The translations under genes were made by a program, and so were the position numbers. A DNA stretch of 64,000 nt. Origin: Amphibalanus amphitrite. Its lineage: Eukaryota > Arthropoda > Thecostraca > Balanomorpha > Balanidae. The notes below the pieces were generated by a model that searched no databases, had not been told where the DNA came from, and saw only the letters and a list, made by a program, of their open reading frames with translations. The DNA lies in assembly GCF_019059575.1 (NCBI RefSeq), contig NW_024882736.1:62001-126000 (forward strand), read 5' to 3'. Within the stretch, counting starts at the first letter, position 1. Every line of letters begins with the position of its first letter. Shown in pieces: positions 21,518-33,073 of the stretch.

Positions 21518-21640
21518 CTAGCTGGAGAGCTGGTTAACCCGGCTGACGACCTTCTGTACCTCCTCGGCGGAGAGCGGGTGGCCGTTGGTGGCCCGCCGCA
21601 GCCCGTCCCGGTAGCCGGCCGCCCCATCCGGCGGCACGCC
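21518..21640 (-). CDS. Candidate terminal exon c, unit C
   Basis: The start GVPPDGAAGYRDGLRRAT differs from unit A at one residue (Arg for Leu). The stop TAG and acceptor are conserved. Confidence 0.4.
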   Translation of the reverse strand, partial: GVPPDGAAGYRDGLRRATNGHPLSAEEVQKVVSRVNQLSS

Positions 21641-21768
21641 CTGGGGAGTCATAGCATAACACTCAGGCAGGTTCAGGTTTCAGTCCGACACACAGAACCG
21701 TCCGGCGACACGCCCTGGGGGCGACATATGGGCGCGCTCAGGGCTCAGGTACAGGTCTCGCGAGATTA

Positions 21769-21960
21769 AGCGGTAGGTTTTGCACTTTTACATTTCCGGT
21801 TATATCTCAGAAACTAATCGATCTACGATGAAGCCATTTTACACGATCATGGCCGGCTTGTTACCCAACAAGTCGATCGCATCTTCAACACTTAAAAGCT
21901 TAAGACGACGAAGATATAGCCTGAAGTACACTAAATTTTCTAGGTGCAAAACCTACCGCT
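21769..21960. mobile_element. 192-bp TIR element, unit C copy
   Basis: Same ends and position as in the other units. Confidence 0.68.
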
Positions 21961-22225
21961 AAAACCCGCGAGCCCTGTACCATGCACAAGGGCGCCGGGT
22001 GCAGTGTCTGTGTGTCCCTGACTGACCTGCAGCGGTGACGCTGTCACAGAAAGCACCTGTTCATTGCCCAATGGATCCAGCCCAGTTCCGGCCGGCCGAG
22101 TGCCCGCACGTACGAAGCCAGTGTTACGGTCTGTGTTCGATCTATGTTACGGTCTGTGTTCAATCTATTTTACGCCCTGTGTAACGACCTGCGTTACGGC
22201 TTGTGTTACGGTCTGTGTTACATAC

Positions 22226-22360
22226 CCTGTTCTGGGCGGTCTCCACCTTGACCCTCTTAGCGTCCCAGAGTCGGTATTGGTAGACGTGCGCGTTCTCTGC
22301 CGAGACGTCCCGCAGGTGAACGAGCAGGTTCTGTAGGCCGACCAGCGTCTCAGCTGGCAC
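22226..22360 (-). CDS. Candidate exon b, unit C
   Basis: Phase 0 borders as in unit A; Val replaces Ile at one position. The product is unrecognised. Confidence 0.42.
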
Positions 22361-22964
22361 CTGAGAAGGTCAGGAGAGGGTAGGGGAGGTCAGTGGTGTA
22401 CTGGCGTCTGACATAGACTAGCGGACAGGGGGAGGGGAGAGGGAGAGGAGTCTGGTGGCGCAGAAGGACCGTTCCGCGCTTGAAAGTGGACATATCTGAG
22501 GACCGTTCCGCGCGCGCTGACACTGCCTCTAGAACCGTTCTGCGAGCAGTCAGACATGCAGACCGGATTGATGTTTTGAAACTTTGACATAATAAACTTT
22601 AATTAAATCGACACAGGTACTCTAACCGCATGTGTTTTTTATATCGCGGACAAAAAAGTGGGGATTGTTAGGGTTAAGCAGGGAGTCACCGATGTTAGAT
22701 CCCTCTCTGGGTCCTTTCATAGGTCACGGTCCTGACCCGAGATAGCTGAGCTGTGTCGCAGCCCTGACCTCAGACAGCTGAGCTGTGCACGCCGTCGGCT
22801 CGGCCGTCGGTCGCCACAGCCGCTGACGCCAGTGTCCAAACAGCTCCAAACAATATCCGGCCCTGTATAGCAGGATAAGCCATCAGAGGCGGGAGTGATC
22901 AATGGAGGGACGCGAAACACTAACGCCAAGGGGATGACAACTGCTGAGGAATAAAGAAACTACA

Positions 22965-23013
22965 TGAGATGATGTTTTTCGTACTCCAGCGTAGTACGAA
23001 AAACATCATCTCA
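22965..23013. repeat. Perfect 21-bp stem hairpin
   Basis: TGAGATGATGTTTTTCGTAC and its exact complement lie around a 7-base spacer (22986-22992). It is found only in unit C, inside the fold-back element, in a segment flanked by a duplicated AAGAAACTACATG. It could be a small palindromic insertion. Confidence 0.75.
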
Positions 23014-23871
23014 CGCTCTCAGTCCCAGCGGATAAAAACAACACCTAAGAAAGAAACTACATGCAGGTACACTGGGAACACGTCATGCTGGAGTTGACGT
23101 GTTCCCAGCCCGTCCTGTACCATGCAGCCCGTTCCGGTGATCACTCCCGCCTCTGATGGCTTATCCTGCTATACAGGGCCGGATATTGTTTGGAGCTATT
23201 TGGACACTGGCGTCAGCGGCTGTGCCGACTGACGGCCGAGCCGACGGCGTGCACAGCTCAGCTGTCTGAGGTCAGGGCTGCGACACAGCTCAGCTATCTC
23301 GGGTCAGGACCGTGACCCCCTATGAAAAGACCCAGAGAGGGATCTAACATCGGTGACTCCCTGCTTAACTCTAACAATCCCTACTTTTTTCTCCGCGCTA
23401 TAAAAAAAACACATGCGAGTTATAAAAAAAAAACACATCCCTATCAACCAGTCCCTATCAACCAGTTAATTAATTCGACACAGGTACTCTAACCGCATGT
23501 GTTTTTTATATCGCGGACAAAAAAGTGGGGATTGTTAGGGTTAAGCAGGGAATCACCGATGTTAGATCCCTCTCTGGGTCCTTTCATAGGTCACGGTCCT
23601 GACCCGAGATAGCTGAGCTGTGTCGCAGCCCTGACCTCAGACAGCTGAGCTGTGCACGCCGTCGGCTCGGCCGTCAGGCGCCACAGCCGCTGACGCAAGT
23701 GTCCAAACAGCTCCAAACAATATCCGGCCCTGTATAGCAGGATAAGCCATCAGAGGCGGGAGTGATCAATTGAGAGACGCGAAACACTAACGCCAAGGGG
23801 ATGACAACTGCTGAGGAATAAAGAAACTACATGCAGGTACACTGGGAACACGTCATGCTGGAGTTGACATG

Positions 23872-25864
23872 TTCCCCGCACTGGCACTTATACTGATAGA
23901 CCAGCCCAGCCTTCTCTTTGATCCCTAATTTGTCCTTGGGTTTGACGAGCCTAGCACTAAGGTTCGCTGCAGGTCTCGTGCTGACCTTCGCGTAGGGTCG
24001 GAGGACGCGCGTGACCTGTTCACTCACCCCCTGGATGTAAGGGATGCTTACATAAACCCGTTTGTCCTCCTCCTGTTCCCTGCCTACCCGTTCAGAACCA
24101 CCACCCTCTCCCATGCGTAGTCGTTCTCTATTTTTTACCCGCCTGTGGATACGGCGCACCATTCGCTTTGGGTAGTGGTTCCTCACCAGTGCCCGTTCTA
24201 TCTTCCCTGTCTCGCGTTCCTCGTCCTCAGGTGTTGTCGTGAGTCGTGATGCCCGTGTGAAAAGTGTCTGTGGGACTGATGCCTTGTGCTGTGAGCTGTG
24301 GTGTGATTCATAGTGAAGGTATTTGTCCGTATGAGTTGCTTTCCTGAACACCTCGGTCTTCATGGTCCCCCCTCCCAGTCTATGTACCTTTACATCCAAA
24401 AAAGGTAAGGATCCCTCCTTTTCCTCCTCGAGCGTGAATTCAATCCTCTCGTACTGAGCGTTGAGGTGGTCGAGTAGTTCACCTACCTGATCTTTCTTTA
24501 AGATCACGAACGTGTCATCTACGTAGCGTCTCCACAGTTTCACTGGGTGTGGAAACGACTGGAGTGCACTGGATTCGAACGATTCCATGAACAAGTTGGC
24601 CACCACAACGCTCACTGGACTCCCCATGGCCCTGTCCCACTTTTGCTTAAAGAACTTTCCGTTAACCCTAAAGTAAGTAGTACCCAAACAGAGCCGTAAC
24701 AATTTTATGATATCCTCGACCTCCAGGCTCCAGTGCTGTTTCCGCTCTTACCTTGCTTTCCTCATCCAAAAACTCTTCTTCGAGTCTCTGGCGTGCTACT
24801 TCACATGCTGCCTCTGTCGGTACCGATGTGAACAGCGCTTTGACGTCAAAAGAAACCATGGTCTCATCGTCACTGAGCGTAACATCTCGTAAACTCTCTT
24901 TGAAACTCGCCGTGTCCTTGACATGATGTTCAGACTTGCCTACCAGAGGAGATAATATGCTAGCTAAATGTTTGGACAGCTGGTACGTTACACTGCCTAT
25001 GCTAGACACGATGGGACGTAGCGGAACGCCCTGCTTGTGCACCTTCGGTAGCCCATAAAGCAATGGCGGAGTCGGGTCCGACGGGTACAGTTTTAGATAC
25101 GTTTTTCTGTCCAATTTGCACTGTTGTTCTAAGTCCTTTAGCGCCCCCCTTACCTCTCGTGTGTACCTACCGGTTGGGTCCCTATCCAGTTCAGTGTACG
25201 TGTCGTGATCCCCTATTAGTGTTTCTAACCTACTTTGATACTGCTCACAGGTCATCACACATACAGATCTACCCTTATCTGCAGGTAAAATCATAATATC
25301 TTGCCTATCTTGTAGGTCACGTAACGCTTTCCACTCCCCCTTACTGAGATTTTTGCTTTGCGGGGGACGGAAGGAATTGAGAGCTTTGGTGACCTCGAAT
25401 CTAAGCCTATTCGCTACATCCGGTGTTACATCGTCTGAACGGCACACACTTTCGACCGCCGAAACAAAATCCGCGACTGGAACGCTTGTCGGCGTCGGTA
25501 CAAAATTGAGCCCTTTACGTAGCACACTGACCTCATCGTCACTTAGGCTTACCCCAGACAGATTGACCACCCACTTATCTCCATTGTCCTCCCCCTGTCC
25601 ACCAGTCTCCTCCTGCTCACCGGTCTCCTGTCTGTCCTCCTGCTTACCAGTCTCCTGGCCACCGGTCTCCTGCTCACTGGTCGTGAGCAGGATACATACC
25701 TCGTGGTGGTATGTATTTTGGTAGGTGTTTGAGACGTTTGAGACGTATTGTCTTGTATTTTAATGCATTTTAAAGCACGGCTGACGAAGGGAGCAGAAGC
25801 TTCCGAAAGCTACCGAATCAATATACGCATTACTGGTGTCGAAGAATTGGTTCCTAAATAAACA
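23872..25864 (-). pseudogene. Penelope-like element, RT nearly complete, 3' end lost
   Basis: Two overlapping frames (25570-24668 and 24702-23827) make one Penelope-type reverse transcriptase with a frameshift near 24720. Motifs in order: ILPADKGRS, LLYGLPKVHKQGVPLRPIV, ETMVSFDVKALFTSVP, MGSPVSVVVANLFME, RRYVDD (24525-24514) and SLPFLDVKV. The linker after KAGLVYQYKCQCG is where a GIY-YIG endonuclease should begin, but sequence passes into the unit C repeat, so this copy has no endonuclease. The acidic ETG/QE leader upstream lacks an obvious ATG. The upper end abuts unit D and holds a hammerhead-like motif. Confidence 0.88.
25762..25831 (+). ncRNA. Hammerhead-like ribozyme, second Penelope copy
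   Basis: Core CTGACGA at 25781-25787, the same stem II, GAAA, AGCT palindrome and stem I segments as at 6036-6105, with no difference in this stretch. Predicted cleavage is after A25812. It is again antisense to the RT. Confidence 0.58.
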
Positions 25865-25984
25865 ACTCTACATTGCTGTACAGCTAATACGCTTTTCACC
25901 TGGTGGCCAGTAGAGGAACTAACAGTTACTACAACTGACCGTCAGAAGCACCCAACACACACCGTGCCGCTCCCAGTAACATAC

Positions 25985-26106
25985 CAGGATGTAGACCCCA
26001 GTCGGGCAGCGCTCCGGCGTCCGGTAGTCGCAGCTGGTCCAGCAGTGACAGCAGCCGGCCGGCGCTGCCCTCCGGCGCCGTCCGACAGGCGTTCACGGCC
26101 ACCACC
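25985..26106 (-). CDS. Candidate exon d, unit D
   Basis: Same peptide as unit A; two nucleotide changes in the Leu-Arg-Leu-Pro codons are synonymous, a modest sign of coding constraint. Confidence 0.42.
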
Positions 26107-26402
26107 CTGACGGACAGACGTTACACGGTCAGCAAAGAGCCGACACTCGGTCAGCGGACAGTGGCGTTGGGTCACCGGATGGCAGAGCATCGCCGCAGCA
26201 CACAGACCAGACAGGACTGTGCCGACAACGCAACCCCGTTGGAGTAACATGACCCTAATAAATGCACCGATAATGCTCTGGTCTATCTCCATTATTTATA
26301 ATAATAAAAAAATGAAAGAACAACTGAGATGAGGGAAAGGAGTGAGGCGTCTGTTAGGGTCCCCGTGCAATACGCCCGGTGCGGTGACTGACCTCTGCGC
26401 CG

Positions 26403-26525
26403 CTAGCTGGAGAGCTGGTTCACCCGGCTGACGACCTTCTGTACCTCCTCGGCGGAGAGCGGGTGGCCGTTGGTGGTCCACCGCAGCCCGTCCCGGTAGC
26501 CGGCCGCCCCATCCGGCGACACGCC
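26403..26525 (-). CDS. Candidate terminal exon c, unit D
   Basis: Matches unit B in residues (GVSP, YRDG, RWTT) and keeps the TAG stop. Confidence 0.4.
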   Translation of the reverse strand, partial: GVSPDGAAGYRDGLRWTTNGHPLSAEEVQKVVSRVNQLSS

Positions 26526-26653
26526 CTGGGGAGTCATAGCATAACACTCAGGCAGGTTCAGGTTTCAGTCCGACACACAGAACCGTCCGGCGACACGCCC
26601 TGGGGGCGACACATGGCCGCGCTCAGGGCTCAGGTACAGGTCTCGCGAGATTA

Positions 26654-26845
26654 AGCGGTAGGTTTTGCACTTTTACATTTCCGGTTATATCTCAGAAACT
26701 AATCGATCTACGATGAAGCCATTTTACACGATCATGGCCGGCTTGTTACCCAACAAGTCGATGGCATCTTCAACACTTAAAAGCTTAAGACGACGAAGAT
26801 ATAACCTAAAGTACACTAAATTTTCTAGGTGCAAAACCTACCGCT
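26654..26845. mobile_element. 192-bp TIR element, unit D copy
   Basis: Same inverted ends and position as in the other units. Confidence 0.68.
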
Positions 26846-27110
26846 AAAACCCGCGAGCCCTGTACCATGCACAAGGGCGCCGGGTGCAGTGTCTGTGTGT
26901 CCCTGACTGACCTGCAGCTGTGACGCTGTCACAGAAAGCACCTGTTCATTGCCCAATGGATCCAGCCCAGTTCCGGCCGGCCGAGTGCCCGCACGTACGC
27001 AGCCAGTGTTACGGTCTGTGTTCGATCTATGTTACGGTCTGTGTTCAATCTATTTTACGCCCTGTGTAACGACCTGCGTTACGGCTTGTGTTACGGTCTG
27101 TGTTACATAC

Positions 27111-27245
27111 CCTGTTCTGGGCGGTCTCCACCTTGACCCTCTTAGCGTCCCAGAGTCGGTACTGGTAGACGTGAGCGTTCTCTGCCGAGACGTCCCGCAG
27201 GTGAACGAGCAGGTTCTGTAGGCCGACCAGCGTCTCAGCTGGCAC
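27111..27245 (-). CDS. Candidate exon b, unit D
   Basis: Open, phase 0, with the same AG and GT borders as the other copies. The product is unrecognised. Confidence 0.42.
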
Positions 27246-28772
27246 CTGAGAAGGTCAGGGGAGGGTAGGGGAGGTCAGTGGTGTACTGGTGTCTGACATA
27301 GACCAGCGGACAGGGGGAGGGGAGAGGGAGAGGAGTCTGGTGGCGCAGTAGGACCGTTCCGCGCTTGAAAGTGGACACATCTGAGGACCGTTCCGCGCGC
27401 GCTGACACTGCCTCTAGAACCGTTCTGCGAGCAGTCAGACATGCAGACCGGATTGATGTTTTGAAACTTTGACATAATAAACTTTAATTAATTCGACACA
27501 GGTAGCCTAACCGCATGTGTTTTTTTATATCGCGGACAAAAAAGTGGGGATTGTTAGGGTTAAGCAGGGAGTCACCGATGTTAGATCCCTCTCTGGGTCC
27601 TTTCATAGGTCACGGTCCTGACCCGAGATAGCTGAGCTGTGTCGCAGCCCTGACCTCAGACAGCTGAGCTGTGCACGCCGTCGGCTCGGCCGTCAGTCGC
27701 CACAGCCGCTGACGCCAGTGTCCAAACAGCTCCAAACAATATCCGGCCCTGTATAGCAGGATAAGCCATCAGAGGCAGGAGTGATCAATGGAGGGACGCG
27801 AAACACTAACGCCAAGGGGATGACAACTGCTGAGGAATAAAGAAACTACATGCAGGTACACTGGGAACACGTCATGCTGGAGTTGACGTGTTCCCAGCCC
27901 GTCCTGTACCATGCAGCCCGTTCCGGTGATCACTCCCGCAGGGCCGGATATTGTTGGGAGCTGTTTGGACACTGGCGTCAGCGGCTGTGGCGACTGACGG
28001 CCGAGCCGACGGCGTGCACAGCTCAGCTGTCTGAGGTCAGGGCTGCGACACAGCTCAGCTATCTCGGGTCAGGACCGTGACCTCCTATGAAAGGACCCAG
28101 AGAGGGATCTAACATCGGTGACTCCCTGCTTAACCCTAACAATCCCTATTTTTTTCTCCGGGCTATAAAAAACACATGCGCGCTATAAAAAAACATCCCT
28201 ATCAACCAGTCCCAAACAGTGTACCTACCAAATTTGAGCGCAATCGGCGTGGCAGTCCAGGGTTCAAGATATATGAGCAACCCAAAATCGCTACTGCAGC
28301 AGAATAACGAACACTCTTGGCCCTTCACGTCGCACGTGTCACGACGCTCACCATGATACATCAGTTGTAGTCAATAACTCACCAAGATACATCAGTTGTA
28401 GTCAATAACGAGATGGAAGGGATAGGATTACGCGCAACAAAGAGTAACGCAGGTCAATCAGCCCAGCGGTTGCTGACTTACAAGCCCATTAAAAACGTTA
28501 CAGGAATACGCTTCGCTAGCTCAATCGTAATAGAGTAGAATCATTACATATATGCAATTGCTACTATTTCCTGGTTTTCTTTATAGGCCAAGGCTTGGTA
28601 ACTGATAACTCTGCTGCCCTGTAATGGGTCCGGCCCGCTGTGGCGAGTGAAGACACTCACCCTGACTGACTGGACTGCCAGCCGAGACGCTGCTGACTCT
28701 GGTGGTGAATGGTGAGCGGAAGAGGAGAAAGCTTACGCCAAAGCTGAAGCAACTCTACATTGCTGTACAGCT

Positions 28773-29549
28773 ACATAGGAGACATCTCTGTCCACTTTAA
28801 TTTCACATATGTCCCTCTCAGTTTTCCAAACACTGCAGGTTTTGGAGAGGCAGCCATGTCCAGCCTCACCACAGTTGATGCATTTTGGAGAGCAAGTCCC
28901 TTCATGTTTCTTAGAGGCACAGTTCAGACATATACTCTCAGCCTTACACCTTTCCTGTGCATGTCCGTATTTCCCACAGTTGTGGCAAAGAAGTGGGTTT
29001 GGTATGTACTTCTTGACTGGGTACCTGACATAGTCAAATTGGAGCTGTGAGGGACATGTTGGGGTGTTGAAGGTAAGAAGAAGAGTGGGCGTGCGCTGAA
29101 CTTCCTCCCCTACCTTCCTCGTGAATCATTTTACGCCAACCACACCAAACTCCTCCAACCAATCGCAGATCTCCAACTCTGACAAGTCAATCAGGTCAGG
29201 TGCATGTATGATGCCCTTGCTCTGATTCAGTCTCGCGTCCCTCTGTACGACACACTCCTCACCACCAAAAAGTTGGCCTTTAAGAGTTTGTCTGTCTGAG
29301 CCTCGTTTTTGGTCTTGACTAGCAAAGACCCGTCTGCCATGAAGTTAGCTTTGGCCACTTTTCCTGTCCGCCAAGAATGCCTCGGACGCAGGTTTGAACC
29401 CATGGCCACCCTCTTTCCTTCACACTTTTCCCAGATGTAAGTTTGAGCTGCAGATAAACCCCCTGGGTTCCTTCATCTGCATCTCCCCAGAAACTCATTT
29501 CATCCACTCTTGTCCGTTTTAAGGCCCTTGGCCCCTCCATCACGTCCAA
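28773..29549 (-). pseudogene. I-clade LINE ORF1 fragment, decayed
   Basis: Minus-strand pieces resemble the ORF1 at 8963-10469: KERGWPWVQTCVRGILGG near 29430, LLVKTKNEAQTDKL near 29300, and near 29000-28800 the knuckles LLCHNCGKYGH and CINCGE. Several frameshifts break it. It is a related but distinct family member. Its lower edge truncates the fifth tandem unit. Confidence 0.78.
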
Positions 29550-29559
29550 TCCATATGCC

Positions 29560-30493
29560 TACTTACCGACCTCCGAATGCAACTATAAGTATTTTGTATT
29601 TATTCAGTTTATTGCCAACAGGACAGATTCCCAACGATAGGCAAGTACAAATGAAATGGCCTTGAATGAACTCAACAGCGAGAACCAGTTCAGCTGAGTT
29701 GGTGGAATATTCACCACCTTCCAGTTAATCGTCCTCCCTCAAAGACAATTAAATTAAAGAAAGGCAATAACCAAATAGCAACTTCTAGATCTTGACGCTT
29801 ATGTCTCTCCTCTCCGGAAACGTCTTGACATCTCTCATCTGGGCGGTCACCAGTGAACCTCTTCGCAATTGTCTTTAGGTGTCTTGCAATTGTCGACAAA
29901 CATGATTGTTTACAGTTTCTCAAGAACCTTACTTTTACTAAATCTAGCAGAAATATTGTCGTGGTAGAAAATTGCTAGCTTGAAATACATATTTGCTCTG
30001 GGTAAAGAAAAATCATCTTTTGAAAAATATTAAAAAGGCTAGTTTTAATTTGAATAAAAAAATATCAATGTATTTGCCTGAATATATCAAGCAGAAAACA
30101 GCGCCGCCTCGTGATCCTAAGCTGTTGGTTGATAGGGTTGATAGCCTTGGGTGATTCCTCAGTTTTCAAATCTAGCTTTTGCATGTGAGTTGTGACCGAT
30201 GTGCCTCCATCCAGCGGAATCCAGCTAGATTGCAAAGTGGTCGGTCGTACGGGTTGGACCGCGGCGGCATAACTCGGCTTCTATAAGTCCGATTGACAGA
30301 GGACAAGCACCGAGATCGATCGTCCACAAATTTGATGACCAATCACAATGAAGTGGTAAGTACGACATCTCACTCTTCGGCGTTTGGGTATGTAATTATG
30401 CGGTGGTGTCGTTTGTATACAAAAGTCGGTAGTGCCCCCCCCCCCTTAATTGAAGGTGTTCCGCCGCTACAGCAACAAACCCTATGTAAACGC
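29560..30493. other. Unassigned non-coding stretch
   Basis: I find no supported gene. It is AT-rich to ~30110. A C-run followed by TTAA at ~30428-30444 and a GCGGTGGTGTCGTTTGTATA motif shared with ~45041-45064 suggest transposon debris at the end. Confidence 0.4.
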
Positions 30494-30499
30494 GTCTTC

Positions 30500-31450
30500 A
30501 GTTGGGCAAACTAGACTTTTGGAATCAAAATATGGAGGCATCAATAATTTGATTCTGGTGGAAGGAGCCACCATGACCAAATATGGGCATGGAATCAATT
30601 TTTTGATTCATTTGGGTACACTTTTGGCTTCAAATGTCTCGTTACGGCGTAAAAAAGGCCCATGACGGTGAGATTTTTCTTAAAAAAGGTAGAAAAATGT
30701 GGTAGGTTTGCAAAAAGTGTTACCTCCAAGCTAAGAAATTGTCCCTTCTTTGGCCTTGTGAATGGGAAAAAGTCAGAACCACTGTCCATCACGTAAAAGC
30801 TGTTTTGAGGAAATCGCACTGTATGTTCTTTTGTATCATGAATCACATAGGTACTTAACAATCAGTATTTGTGTAAAATGGCAAAATGAAATTTTTAAAC
30901 CCCTAATTATCATTGTTGTAGTGCTTTTATATTATTTATATGGTTTTTACCCGTTGCTTCAGTTTTTGTTTTCTTGACATTTAAAAATTGTTAATTGTTA
31001 TCAAATGTAGTGAAGGTAAAGTACAACAGTGCTATAGGTATCCGTTGTGGTGCTGAGGATACCACTAAATGAGAATAATAGCAAGATAAATGCTGTATTC
31101 TTGCAAGTCATTGTTGCCTATTTGTTAACATTACCTGTGAATCAAAATAATGATTAGCCAGCTGATGGGGAATCAATATTATGATTATCTGTTTAAAGTG
31201 AATCAGTTCCTTGATTGCCTTTCACTACCTATTGAATTCAAATTGTTATGATAGGGGCAATATTATTTTGCTTAGGAGATAGTTCCAGCATTTCTGTTCA
31301 AGATCAGGCATGCTCCTTCTTGAAACACTCTCTTATTTTTATGTGATTGGTAGGTTAGAAATGGTCTGCATTTATGCCCAAATATGGTCATAAGGAATCA
31401 ATCTTTTGATGCCTCCATATTTTGATTCCAAAGGTCTAATTTGCCCAACT
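30500..31450. mobile_element. 951-bp TIR element with 6-bp GTCTTC duplication
   Basis: Ends AGTTGGGCAAACTAGAC are inverted (right end GTCTAATTTGCCCAACT), and similarity runs ~80-100 bp inward (GGAATCAAAATATGGAGGCA on the left). GTCTTC flanks both sides (30494-30499, 31451-31456). The core is AT-rich with no long frame, so it is non-autonomous; the superfamily is unclear. Confidence 0.75.
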
Positions 31451-31499
31451 GTCTTCTGTGTGCTGACCATCGCACGACCTTGGTCGTCGGCCAAGCCAA

Positions 31500-32213
31500 T
31501 CGGCATTGAAGTTTCCATATCCCCCCTATGATGTCGGCTTATGATGACAAGGTCACTTGAGTGACCTCTCAGGTGGCCTTCGAGGAAAAATCCGAGACAC
31601 ACAAGTTGTGAGGCCTCTGGAGGACACGGTCCTGTCCGTTTTATTTCCCTGTGAAAGCTCTTCTGGCATTAGGTTCATTGCAGATTTGTGACATTCACAG
31701 TTTAGCACCGTGCAGAAGTTTACGTATGACGTCATAGGTCAGTGACCTGACCTGACCTGACCTGAAAACGCGGCATGGGTGGAGCTTTTCCAGGAAAGTT
31801 GGTGGGGCAAAAAGTTGTCAAACCTACAATGTCCGATTGTTAAGTTAGATAAAATTCAACAATGAATCAATTCTTTTCATTACAGAGATAATATTTTGCA
31901 TTACACAGACATTTCAAAGCTCCTCAATGCGAAAAAACATAGGTTTGCTAAGCAGTAAAGTCCTGCAAATCGGCTTATGTTGGTGGGGCAAAACGCTTAT
32001 TGGTGGGGCAAATTGGCAAGTTGGTGGGGCAGGCGCCCCACTAAGTGAATAGGAAGCTCCACCCCTGAAACGCGGTTGATGTCACATGATCTGGCTTGAA
32101 TCAAAAGTTAATATGATAAATTTTAACTTTCTATCACAAGCGTGCTTTAAGCTATCACAAAAAAAAACTACGATGGTGGGCCCCGCCCCGCCCCTTTCCT
32201 CAGCCGGCGAGGG
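31500..32213. mobile_element. TTAA-type element, right part only
   Basis: This ends CCGGCGAGGG|TTAA (TTAA at 32214-32217) and matches the right half of 43006-44035, including TATGACGTCATAGGTCAGTG. The left half is missing. It is interrupted by the MITE at 31774-32067. Confidence 0.65.
31774..32067. mobile_element. 294-bp hAT-like MITE inside a TTAA element
   Basis: The ends CATGGGTGGAGCTT and (right) AAGCTCCACCCCTG are inverted with one mismatch. AAACGCGG is duplicated at 31766-31773 and 32068-32075. GTTGGTGGGGCAAA is repeated inside. There is no coding frame. Confidence 0.85.
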
Positions 32214-32217
32214 TTAA

Positions 32218-32819
32218 CTTGTCAGCCTCGAATTTTCGCAAATACCTAATTGTGATTTTTGACCAATGACCATGAAAATACCGTACCTATCATTAAACAC
32301 GACCAGAAGTGGCATGGTAAAATTTCTGACAAACGAAGCAAGATAAATATCGACTCAATCTCAAAACTTAAAAAAACTATGTGATCGAAAACTGTGTGAA
32401 CGAAAACGAAGCATTTATATGTGTGTAGAACGGCTGCTGACTAGTTGGACAAGATTCCAAATTTCAATTTGGCTAGATGGTCATGAAATACTCGTCGGTA
32501 TAAACTATAGGTATACACTTCGATTTGCCCTTGCATTACGTCTATCCCATTCCCATGGCCTCGCTTTTCATTCTCGCTTTTTTTTTGTCCGGGATGATGT
32601 CGCCGCTAAACGAGTTGTTTGTTTCCTTTTGTTGAGAATTTGAGTGCAAGCAGTCTTGACGATTGCAGATTATTGTAGGACTATGACATAATAGGTAGCG
32701 GAATGGGGGAAGGAAGGGTGTGCACTGTGCAGGTGTTTGATTTAGATCATTAAGCATCATTTCCGCCATCATGCAGTGTCACATCTTCCCCTTCCCTTCA
32801 CTGCGGCATCTCTGCGCCC
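32218..32819. other. Unassigned non-coding stretch
   Basis: I see no supported gene or repeat structure here beyond short simple runs. Confidence 0.4.
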
Positions 32820-33073
32820 CACACACGGGGTGAGACTAAATGCTTACTTCGAAATCTAAGCTGCTTTGCGGCATTGGCGGTTATGTGCGGCGTGTATGCC
32901 GCATGATTAGTAAGCGGCGACCACTAAATTAAAAACTCAATAGCTTTGACCTGTTTTCAATGGATAACACTGTATACCAAAAATGTCCATCGCTCTCGTC
33001 ATAGGATATTTAGATTTAAATAACTAACTTATCTACATCATCGTTTTGAACCAAATTAATACTTTCAACTTGA

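Larger units (their letters stand above)
20980..23871. repeat. Tandem unit C, rearranged
   Basis: This is the third copy. After its complete fold-back element (22628-23407) it carries a second left arm (~23468-23850) and then the Penelope copy, so the last ~300 bp of the normal unit are missing. The fold-back right arm here retains the segment lost in units A, B and D. Confidence 0.82.
25865..28751. repeat. Tandem unit D
   Basis: The fourth copy, without insertions in it. A fifth begins at 28752 and is cut after ~20 bp at the LINE ORF1 fragment. The fold-back element is about 27510-28195. Confidence 0.88.

Noticed and set aside
23827-23871. GIY-YIG endonuclease after the Penelope RT
   Set aside because: The frame runs into the fold-back repeat before any GIY or YIG motif; the domain is absent.
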